Assembly (NCBI GenBank): GCA_029167225.1
Contig: JARFNK010000004.1
Location: 284,229-348,228, forward strand
Length of the DNA stretch: 64,000 bases
Source: Sphingobium arseniciresistens
GTDB taxonomy: Bacteria; Pseudomonadota; Alphaproteobacteria; Sphingomonadales; Sphingomonadaceae
Direction of reading: 5' to 3'
Shown: positions 52,799 to 60,029 of the stretch, piece after piece
Numbering within the stretch: the stretch's first letter is position 1
Layout of the letters: each line of letters starts with the position of its first letter
Made by a program: the position numbers and the translations under genes
The notes under the pieces: generated by a model
Told to the model about the DNA's origin: nothing
The model's database searches: none
What the model saw: the letters and a program-made list of their open reading frames with translations, nothing else

Positions 52799-54699
52799 CG
52801 ACCCACCTGACCCGCCGATCCCTGATGGCAGGTTCGCTCCTGGCTAGCGCGGCGGCCTGCGCCCCTCGCGGCCCCGCTGCCATCGCCCAGCCCCGCCTGC
52901 CCGCGCCATGGGGTGCCACGCCCTCGCCACGCCAGCGCAAATGGCATGATCGGCGGATGTACGGCTTCATCCACTTCTCGATGAACACCTTCACCGACAA
53001 GGAATGGGGCTATGGCGACGAAGACCCGGCCCTGTTCAACCCCAGCGATTTCGATCCCGACCAGATCGTCGCCGGGGCCAAGGCTGGCGGCCTGACGGGC
53101 CTGATCCTCACCGCCAAGCATCATGACGGCTTCTGCCTGTGGCCCACGATGCTGACCGAACATTGCATCCGCAATGCGCCCTACAAGAATGGCATGGGCG
53201 ACATCGTCGGCGAAATGGAGCAGGCGTGCCGACGCGGCGGTATCGATTTCGGCGTCTATCTCTCGCCATGGGATCGCAACCGCGCTGATTATGGCAAGTC
53301 TTCCTATGTCGAATATTTCCGCGCCCAGTTGAGCGAACTGTGCACCCGCTACGGCACGCTCTTCGAAGTCTGGTTCGATGGCGCCAACGGCGGCGACGGT
53401 TATTATGGCGGCGCGCGAGAAGCGCGGAAGATCGATGCGCCCGCCTATTACAACTGGCCCTCGATCATCGCGCTCGTCCACAAGCTGCAGCCCGATGCGT
53501 GCACCTTCGATCCGCTGGGCGCAGACATCCGCTGGGTCGGCAATGAGGATGGCCATGCCGGCGACCCCTGCTGGCCGACAATGCCGAACGAACCCTATGA
53601 CCAGGAAAAGGGCAATAGCGGCGTGCGCGGCGCCGAACTTTGGTGGCCGGCGGAGACCAATGTCTCGATCCGTCCGGGCTGGTTCTATCACGCCGACGAG
53701 GATGTGCAGGTCAAGACGCCGCAGAAGCTGATGGAGCTGTTCGACCAGTCGGTGGCGCGCGGCACGACCTTCCACCTGAACCTGCCGCCCGACAAGCGCG
53801 GGCAACTCGCGCCCCGCGATGTCGCCAGCCTGCAGGCATTCGGAGATGCGCTGCACGCGACCTTTGCCGAGGATCTGGCACGCGGCGCCTTGGCGAGCGC
53901 CAGCGCCGATATCGGCAGCACGGCGGCCCACGCCGTTGACGGCAATCTCGACAGCTTCTGGTGCGCGCCCGCAGGCGCCAAGGACGCGACTCTGACGCTG
54001 GACCTTCAGCCGGGCCGCAGCTTCGATACCATCCGCTTGCAGGAATGGCTGCCGCTGGGCCTGCGCGTCACGCGCTTCGCGATCGATATTTCGGACGGCG
54101 GCGACCAGTGGCAGGAAATCGCGAGCAAGGAGATGATCGGGCCGCAGCGGATCATCCGCCTGCCCCAGCCCATCAGCCCGCGCCGGATCCGCTTCCGCTC
54201 GGTCGAGGCCGAAGCGGGGCCGACGCTGCGCGAATTCGCCCTGTTCCGGTCGGTCGCTCCGGCCGTGCTCCCGCCGGCCCGGGCCTCCGATCCCAGCATC
54301 GTCGCGCGCGACAAGTGGAAGGTCGTTACCGCCAGCGCTCCGGGGAGCGAAGCCGTGCTGGACGATGACGCCAAGACCGCATGGCTCTCGCCCGCGCCAG
54401 CCGCCATCACGATCGATCTGGGCGAAGCGGAACGGCTTGCCGGCTTCACCCTGACGCCTACGCGCCATGTCGATCCGCAATCAGCGCCGCCTGCACGTTA
54501 TCGCGTCGAAACCAGCATCGACGGCAAGAGCTGGACGAAAGCGGAAGAGGGCGAGTTCCAGAACATCAACTATGCCCGCGCGACCCAGCGCATAGCGTTC
54601 AGCGCGGCGCGCAATGTCCGCTATCTGCGCCTCGCTTTCCCGCGCCCGGCAGTGCCGGCACCGGCGATCGCCGTCGCGACGATCGGCGCCTTCCGCTGA
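52795..54699 (+). CDS. Alpha-L-fucosidase (GH29) with C-terminal discoidin-like domains
   Basis: A 634-residue fucosidase. The GH29 barrel (about 45-360) has RRMYGFIHFSMNTFTDKEWG, LILTAKHHDGFCLWPT, FGVYLSPWDRNRADYG, and the nucleophile Asp195 in EVWFDGANGGDG. EVWFDGANG is typical of the alpha-1,3/1,4-fucosidase subfamily. Two F5/8-type C (CBM32-like) domains follow (about 365-490 with AVDGNLDSFWCAP, and about 500-634 with DDDAKTAWLSPAP). The leader has a twin-arginine pattern (LTRRSLMAG) and a Cys at about 22 in ASAAACAP, so a Tat-exported lipoprotein is possible. It is the last gene of the chain and faces the GH2 beta-galactosidase gene. Confidence 0.93.
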   Translation: MTTHLTRRSLMAGSLLASAAACAPRGPAAIAQPRLPAPWGATPSPRQRKWHDRRMYGFIHFSMNTFTDKEWGYGDEDPALFNPSDFDPDQIVAGAKAGGLTGLILTAKHHDGFCLWPTMLTEHCIRNAPYKNGMGDIVGEMEQACRRGGIDFGVYLSPWDRNRADYGKSSYVEYFRAQLSELCTRYGTLFEVWFDGANGGDGYYGGAREARKIDAPAYYNWPSIIALVHKLQPDACTFDPLGADIRWVGNEDGHAGDPCWPTMPNEPYDQEKGNSGVRGAELWWPAETNVSIRPGWFYHADEDVQVKTPQKLMELFDQSVARGTTFHLNLPPDKRGQLAPRDVASLQAFGDALHATFAEDLARGALASASADIGSTAAHAVDGNLDSFWCAPAGAKDATLTLDLQPGRSFDTIRLQEWLPLGLRVTRFAIDISDGGDQWQEIASKEMIGPQRIIRLPQPISPRRIRFRSVEAEAGPTLREFALFRSVAPAVLPPARASDPSIVARDKWKVVTASAPGSEAVLDDDAKTAWLSPAPAAITIDLGEAERLAGFTLTPTRHVDPQSAPPARYRVETSIDGKSWTKAEEGEFQNINYARATQRIAFSAARNVRYLRLAFPRPAVPAPAIAVATIGAFR

Positions 54700-54705
54700 G
54701 CCAAA

Positions 54706-54739
54706 AGCATGATCCGGTTCGATCGGACCGGATCATGCT
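54706..54739. repeat. Intergenic palindromic element (13-bp stem) between convergent genes
   Basis: AGCATGATCCGGT (54706-54718) pairs perfectly with ACCGGATCATGCT (54727-54739), 8-base loop TCGATCGG. It lies between the GH29 stop and the convergent GH2 stop. The GATCATGCT arm looks like a family of dispersed palindromes I recall from alphaproteobacterial genomes. It could act as a bidirectional terminator; only this copy was noticed in the window. Confidence 0.65.
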
Positions 54740-54750
54740 CCAATCGGGCA

Positions 54751-57648
54751 TCACCGCCGGTCGATCAATTTGACCGAGCCGGTTATTCCCGACGGCGTGT
54801 TCGGTACGGACTGCACCAGCAGCGCGACTTCTTTCGCGCCAGGCGGCACCAATGCCTCCAGCGATCCCGCAGCCGGCGTCGCTTTCGTCGCAACGCGCGC
54901 GCCATCGATCCAGAGTTCCGCCTTGCCGGAAATGGCGGCAAAGGCGATCCCGCCGCCCTGCGCGACAATGCGCCGCCGCACCGGCAGCGCCGCGCGGTAA
55001 ACCCGCCATGTCGCCGTGGCATCGGCCTCCGTCGCCGTGCCGCTGCGGGTAAAGGCCCAGAGGTTGTTGTCGCCTTCTGCCGGTCTGATGGCCGGGTCGG
55101 GGCGCTCGGCAAAGCCCGGAGACCGCCGCCAGTCAGCGATCATCGCAACGCTTGGCTGAACGGGCACCGACGGTCTCGCCACCGCGTTCAGCAAAGGCAG
55201 CATGATCCGCGCTGGCCGCAAGCCCTCAGCCTGCGCCTCCACAACGATACGCCCGCGCCCTTCCGGCACCTGAATGATGAGCTGGGCAAGGCCGTTGAAA
55301 AGGGAGCGCTCGGGCGTCTTCTCGCTCTCATGGCTGTTAGGGTCGCCATTGCCGACGCCGATCAGCGTCGCCCCCGACAGAGTGAAGCTGACCTTTCTCC
55401 CTTCGGTCGGCACATGATTACCCTGTGCATCGACGGTATCGACAGTGATCGCCAGCACATCCTCGCCGTCGCCCAGCATCGCCTTGCGCGTCGGCGTCAG
55501 CCGCAGCCCGACCGCAGGTCCGGCTGTGCGGTGGGTCGTGCGCGCAACCACCCGCCCGCCTTTCAGTGCCTCCACCTCCAGCACCCCGGGGGCGTATTTC
55601 GCGCGGAAATGATTGCCCATCACCCGGTCACAGACCTGTTCGCCGATCGGCCGACCGTTCACCAGCACCCGCACCTTGTCGGCGTTCGAGGTCACGAGCA
55701 GGTCGATCTCCTGCCCTTCCCGCCCCGGCCAGGTCCAGTGCGGTGCGACGCCGACCACGATCTCATCGTCGATCCACTGTGCCCGGCGGATATCATAGGC
55801 GGTCTTGGCAAAACCGCAGAGGTCGAGAATGCCGAAGAAGCTGGCGATCGTCGGCCAGGCATAGGGCGTTGGCTCGCCATGATAGTCAAAGCCCGTCCAG
55901 ACGAACCCGCCCGCGACGAAGGGCCGCTGCGCGATCGCCTGCCAGGACTTGCGATGCGTCGCGCCCCAGTCCGCCGCTTCCTCATCCATGGAGGAGATGA
56001 CATGCGCCTTGGGATCGCTGGCATAGGCGCCGCGCGTCATATAGGCGCTAGTGTCTTCCGAACTGGTGGTCGGCTTGGCCGGATTGAGCGCGTGGAAGCG
56101 GTCATAATCATTGGGGTAATAGTTGAACCCCATGACATCGACGACCTGCGAGACATTGTGCGGCACATAGAAGGAGCCGTTCATCGCCGCCGTCACCGGC
56201 CGGCTGTCGTCCAGCGCCCGCACCGCCGCACGCATCCGCCGCACCATTTCCACGCCGGACTGCGTGCCCTGCATCGGCTCTTCGTTGAAGACCGACCACA
56301 GGATGATGCTGGGATGGTTGCGATGCGCCCGCACCAGCCATTCCAGCTGCGCCAGATTTTCCGGCGCCGGATTGAAGATCCGGTTCTCGTCCATGACCAG
56401 GAAGCCCATGCGGTCGCACTGGTCATAGAACTCCGCCGTCATCGCATTGTGCGAACAGCGGATGGCGTTGCATCCCATGTCCTTCAGCCGCTGAAGCCTC
56501 CAGGCGAGGAGCGCATCGGGCACCGCGACGCCAACCCCGGCATGGTCCTGATGCAGGCATACGCCCTTGAGTTTGACCGGCTGGCCATTGAGCAGGAAGC
56601 CGCGGTCGGGATCGAAGGCGATGCTGCGGAAACCAACCGGGACATGGCGCCGATCTTCACCCTGCGCACCCGAAACCGTCACCTCGACATTGTAGAGCGT
56701 GGGGTTTCCGACCGACCAGAGCCTTGGCGCGCCGACGTCCAGTGTCATCCGGCCGAGCGCCTGTGAGAGCGGTTCGACCTCCGTCTGGATCGATTGCGTC
56801 GCCACGGCGCGTCCTTCGGGATCGCGCAAGGTCGCGCTGATCGTGACGGCTTCGCGCGCTGCCGCAATGCTTTCCAACGACACGGAGACGGGCACCTGCC
56901 ATCGGCCATCGGCAAGGCGCGGGTCGCAATGCACGCCGTCCGTCTCGATCGACACCGGTGCCCGGCGCGCAAGCCAGACGTGGCGGTAAATGCCGGCGCC
57001 CTCGTACCACCAGCCTTCCATCGCGTTCGCATCGACACGCACGGCAATCACATTCAAATCATCGCCGAACCGCGCGAACGGCGTGATGTCGATGGTGACG
57101 GCGTTATAGGCGGAAAAGTTGCGCGCCACGATGCTGCCATTGATCCAGATCGTCGCCTGCGTGGCGATGCCGCCGAACTGCAGTTCCAGCCGCTTGCCCT
57201 GATCGGCCGGATCGAGCCGCATCGTCCGCCGATACCAGCCGATGCCGCGCGGTCGGTAGCCCTGCGACACATTGGCGGTCTCGACAAAGGGCTGGGCAGA
57301 CGCCCAGTCATGCGGCAGGGATACCGCCTGCCAATCGCTGTCGTCGAAATCGATCGCCGCCGCGCCGCGCGCATTGCCCGCCTTTACCGACAAATAGGTC
57401 TGGTGATGGCCTTCCGGCGGGGCAAGCGCGATATCCCCTTCACGGAACAGCCACCCCCTATCGAGCAACAGCCGAGACGGGTCGGGCTGGCCCGGTGCCA
57501 GCGGCGCTGCGTCTCGGGTTGCAAGGCCATGAAGTTGCGGCGTATCACCTGTTTCTGCGGATTTCGCAGATCCGGACGCCGGGATCAGACCCGCCAGTCC
57601 CGCCACCGCACCGCTCGCAAGGGCATCCCGCCGGCTGAAACCGCTCAT
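54751..57648 (-). CDS. Beta-galactosidase-type glycosidase (GH2)
   Basis: A 965-residue GH2 enzyme expected to remove terminal beta-galactose. The leader MSGFSRRDALASGAVAGLAG has the twin-arginine pattern. The sugar-binding jelly-roll has VSLPHDWASAQPF, GYRPRGIGWYRRTMRL and GWWYEGAGIYRHVWL; the barrel has LKGVCLHQDHAGVGVA, NAIRCSHNAMTAEFYDQCD and LVMDENRIFNP. Acid/base Glu456 lies in SVFNEEPMQG and the likely nucleophile Glu531 in TSSEDTSAYMTRGAY; FVAGGFVWTGFDYHGEPTPY is typical of beta-galactosidases. Further C-terminal beta domains follow. The start at 57646-57648 overlaps the cutC stop by 4 bases. It is convergent with the GH29 gene. Confidence 0.88.
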   Translation of the reverse strand: MSGFSRRDALASGAVAGLAGLIPASGSAKSAETGDTPQLHGLATRDAAPLAPGQPDPSRLLLDRGWLFREGDIALAPPEGHHQTYLSVKAGNARGAAAIDFDDSDWQAVSLPHDWASAQPFVETANVSQGYRPRGIGWYRRTMRLDPADQGKRLELQFGGIATQATIWINGSIVARNFSAYNAVTIDITPFARFGDDLNVIAVRVDANAMEGWWYEGAGIYRHVWLARRAPVSIETDGVHCDPRLADGRWQVPVSVSLESIAAAREAVTISATLRDPEGRAVATQSIQTEVEPLSQALGRMTLDVGAPRLWSVGNPTLYNVEVTVSGAQGEDRRHVPVGFRSIAFDPDRGFLLNGQPVKLKGVCLHQDHAGVGVAVPDALLAWRLQRLKDMGCNAIRCSHNAMTAEFYDQCDRMGFLVMDENRIFNPAPENLAQLEWLVRAHRNHPSIILWSVFNEEPMQGTQSGVEMVRRMRAAVRALDDSRPVTAAMNGSFYVPHNVSQVVDVMGFNYYPNDYDRFHALNPAKPTTSSEDTSAYMTRGAYASDPKAHVISSMDEEAADWGATHRKSWQAIAQRPFVAGGFVWTGFDYHGEPTPYAWPTIASFFGILDLCGFAKTAYDIRRAQWIDDEIVVGVAPHWTWPGREGQEIDLLVTSNADKVRVLVNGRPIGEQVCDRVMGNHFRAKYAPGVLEVEALKGGRVVARTTHRTAGPAVGLRLTPTRKAMLGDGEDVLAITVDTVDAQGNHVPTEGRKVSFTLSGATLIGVGNGDPNSHESEKTPERSLFNGLAQLIIQVPEGRGRIVVEAQAEGLRPARIMLPLLNAVARPSVPVQPSVAMIADWRRSPGFAERPDPAIRPAEGDNNLWAFTRSGTATEADATATWRVYRAALPVRRRIVAQGGGIAFAAISGKAELWIDGARVATKATPAAGSLEALVPPGAKEVALLVQSVPNTPSGITGSVKLIDRR

Positions 57649-58388
57649 CGGTCCAGTGCCTCGCGCAGAGCCCGTACCTCGGCGAGCGACGTCCTGCGCC
57701 CCGGCCCGTTCGCGAAGCCCAGCGCCAGCGCCTTGGGATCGACATCCTGCGCCTGCTCGCTTGCCGACGCGTGGACTTCGATCGCGCCCGTCGCGTCCAG
57801 CACCGTCGCCACATTCTCCGCCCTGATGCCCGATCCGGGAAGAATGATGATCCGTCCGGCCGCACGCGCCTGCATGGCGGCGAGGATCGGCAGTGCGTCC
57901 AAGGCTTTTCCGGCGCCGCCCGAGGTGAGAATGCGGCTGAACCCCAGCGCGACGGCGCGGTCGACGGCAACGACGGGATCGCCGGTGAGATCGATCGCGC
58001 GATGCAGGGTCAGTGCGATGTCGGCCCGCTCGGCGCGCATTGCCTCGCACCATTTCGTCATCAACGCGTCATCCAGGGTTCCCGAGCGTGCCGCGCCGAA
58101 CACCAGCCCGTCAACGCCGGAGGCGATCAGGGCGAGCCCTTCCGCGATGGCCATGTCCAGCTCGCTCTCGTCATATGCAAAATCGCCTGCGCGTGGGCGG
58201 ACCATGGCATGGATCCGTGTGCTGGATGGCCTTGCATGCTCTACCGCCAAATGCGCGAATCCAGCCGAAGGCGTAAGCCCGCCCAAGGCGAGCGCGCTGC
58301 ACAATTCGATCCGGTCCGCTCCGCCCTGGATGGCGACGTCCAGGTCGGCAATCGTATCGACACAGATTTCGAGCAATTTTGCGACCAT
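57645..58388 (-). CDS. cutC: CutC family TIM-barrel protein
   Basis: A 247-residue protein of the CutC family, named for copper homeostasis in E. coli, though the biochemical role is not clear. It shows LLEICVDTIADLDVAIQGGA, DRIELCSALALGGLTPSAGF, MVRPRAGDFAYDESELDMA, LVFGAARSGTLD, LTLHRAIDLTGDP and ILTSGGAGKALDALP. Start ATG at 58386-58388. Its stop overlaps the beta-galactosidase ATG by 4 bases, so they form a two-gene operon. CutC genes are often found among glycan-degradation genes, so a role in sugar metabolism rather than copper is possible here; that is inference. Confidence 0.92.
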   Translation of the reverse strand: MVAKLLEICVDTIADLDVAIQGGADRIELCSALALGGLTPSAGFAHLAVEHARPSSTRIHAMVRPRAGDFAYDESELDMAIAEGLALIASGVDGLVFGAARSGTLDDALMTKWCEAMRAERADIALTLHRAIDLTGDPVVAVDRAVALGFSRILTSGGAGKALDALPILAAMQARAAGRIIILPGSGIRAENVATVLDATGAIEVHASASEQAQDVDPKALALGFANGPGRRTSLAEVRALREALDR

Positions 58389-58810
58389 GTGAATCCTTCA
58401 ATCGCGATCGGTGGCGCCAGGAAATGGAGATGAAGCGAAAGGGCTCGACGGTCGAACCATGCAGCGCATAACGTTCTCGATCGATGGCCTGCATCGCCTG
58501 GTGGGAGGTGTGCGGCTACGCTATTACTCCGACAACAATTTGCCAAGACAGATAAAAGTCCCTGCCGCCCTCGCCTGCGCCTTTGATCGAACGGGCAATG
58601 GCAGCGGACGGAACATGAAGCCGAAATATGAGGATTGACCACCCGGCCTCATCCGACAATAGAGCAAGGCCATCCTTCCGGGGAACGTGCCTGCAAAGGC
58701 ATATGATCTGACTGTCCTGCCTGCACACTAGGCGGCGCGGATCCGAGGCAACCGGCAGCGACCTGACTTGATTGCACATTATCGCACAATGCCAATTACG
58801 AAGGATTTCC
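58389..58810. other. Intergenic stretch between cutC and the ROK kinase, no supported gene
   Basis: This 422-base gap is divergent and should hold promoters for the cutC operon and the sugar-kinase gene. Short frames here have no recognisable domain. The only feature noted is TTGCACATTATCGCACAA near 58772-58789, a weak near-palindrome upstream of the kinase start. No clear TTGGTAT half-site was found. Confidence 0.35.
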
Positions 58811-59707
58811 ATGGCTGAATTGCTTGTCGCCGGCGTCGAACTGGGCGGAACCAAGTGCATCACGACACTGGCTACCCTGGAAGGCCGCGTCGTCGCTCAG
58901 GAACAGCATCCCACGACCGATCCGCAGACCTGCCTTGGCGCGATCTCAGGCATTCTGCAGGGGTGGTGGCAGACGCACGGCTTTTCCGCGCTTGGCATCG
59001 GTTCCTTCGGTCCCGTGGACCTTGATCCGGCTTCGCCCGGATATGGCCACATAACCTCGACGCCGAAGCCCGGTTGGCGAAACGCGGATGTCGTCGGTTT
59101 CCTTTCCTCAGCCTATCCGGTGCCCGTGGCGTTCGATACCGACGTAAACGGCGCGGCCATGGCAGAAGGGCGTTGGGGCGCCGCGCAGGGCCTGTCCGAC
59201 TATGCCTATGTCACGGTGGGAACGGGCGTTGGCGTAGGCCTCATCGTCAACGGCCGCCCGACACGTGGCCTTGCCCATTGCGAGCTCGGCCATATCCGCG
59301 TGCCGCGCCTTGCCGGTGATAGCTGGCCGGGCAGCTGCCCCTATCATGGCGATTGCGTGGAGGGGCTCGCCGCCGGGCCGGCGATCAAGGCACGGATCGG
59401 TTCCGATCATGTCTCGGGCATCCCGGCCGACGATCCGTTGTGGGACAGCGTCGCTCATGCGCTCGCCCAACTCTGCCATGTCATGGTGCTGACGACCGGC
59501 CCCAAGCGCATCATGATGGGCGGCGGCGTCATCAAGGGCCAGCCCCATCTGCTCGCCGGCATCGAGGCGCGGTTGATCGACAGTCTGGCGGGCTATATGG
59601 CCCTGCCCCAGGACGGCCCTTTCATCCGCGAACCGGGCATGGGCGATCAGGCCGGCCCGCTTGGCCCCATCGCGATGGCACTGAAGGCGATGGAAGCAGC
59701 CGACTAA
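58811..59707 (+). CDS. ROK family sugar kinase (fructokinase/mannokinase type)
   Basis: A 298-residue ROK kinase. The phosphate-1 loop is GVELGGTKCITTLATL at the N-terminus; IGSFGPVDLDPASP, VAFDTDVNGAAMAEGRWGAA, VTVGTGVGVGLIVNG and AHCELGHIRVPRL follow, and the zinc/sugar site is CPYHGDCVEGLAAGPAI. This CxxHxxCxEG set and the length match fructokinases that can also act on mannose (the B. subtilis GmuE/YdhR type). Start ATG at 58811 follows GAAGGA. Its place beside mannosidases suggests it phosphorylates released mannose or fructose; no mannose-6-P isomerase is seen in the window. Confidence 0.86.
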   Translation: MAELLVAGVELGGTKCITTLATLEGRVVAQEQHPTTDPQTCLGAISGILQGWWQTHGFSALGIGSFGPVDLDPASPGYGHITSTPKPGWRNADVVGFLSSAYPVPVAFDTDVNGAAMAEGRWGAAQGLSDYAYVTVGTGVGVGLIVNGRPTRGLAHCELGHIRVPRLAGDSWPGSCPYHGDCVEGLAAGPAIKARIGSDHVSGIPADDPLWDSVAHALAQLCHVMVLTTGPKRIMMGGGVIKGQPHLLAGIEARLIDSLAGYMALPQDGPFIREPGMGDQAGPLGPIAMALKAMEAAD

Positions 59708-59740
59708 ACGCCGCCAGCGGCTGCTTTCTACCCGTTAGGG

Positions 59741-59968
59741 CTATGATCCGATGATGGGATGCTGCAATCGCATCCCATCCACGATCCGCTCGATTTCTGC
59801 ATTCTCCCTCGCCGTGCCGGAAGGCGCCACCGCCCAATTGCAATGCGCGTGGGTAGCGGTGCTATAGATCCGCACAGGGCCGATTGCGGTGCGCCATTTG
59901 CGGCGGTTTCCTCCTACCTCGCGGACCAGGGTTGCGATCAGGAGGTCAAGCAGGTCGGTTGAGGTCAT
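59741..59968 (-). CDS. Small conserved-looking hypothetical protein (75 aa)
   Basis: I do not know its function. The 75-residue protein begins MTSTDLLDLLIATLVREVGG, is followed by a basic stretch (NRRKWRTAIGPVRIYS) and ends in ERIVDGMRLQHPIIGS. The helical N-terminus, a central W/H/C-containing part (THAHCNWAVAPSG) and the codon use look like a real gene; I recall similar short hypotheticals in sphingomonads. Start ATG at 59966-59968. No signal or membrane segment. It is convergent with the ROK kinase and divergent from the NUDIX-DUF47 gene. Confidence 0.6.
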   Translation of the reverse strand: MTSTDLLDLLIATLVREVGGNRRKWRTAIGPVRIYSTATHAHCNWAVAPSGTARENAEIERIVDGMRLQHPIIGS

Positions 59969-60029
59969 GCGCCCCCTTAACGGCTTCCAACCGGCTTTTG
60001 ATAGAGGCCTGCTTGGATAAAATCATCGG

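Noticed and set aside
58411-58638. 75-codon frame between cutC and the ROK kinase
   Set aside because: No domain and no convincing ribosome site; the reverse-strand frame there is no better.
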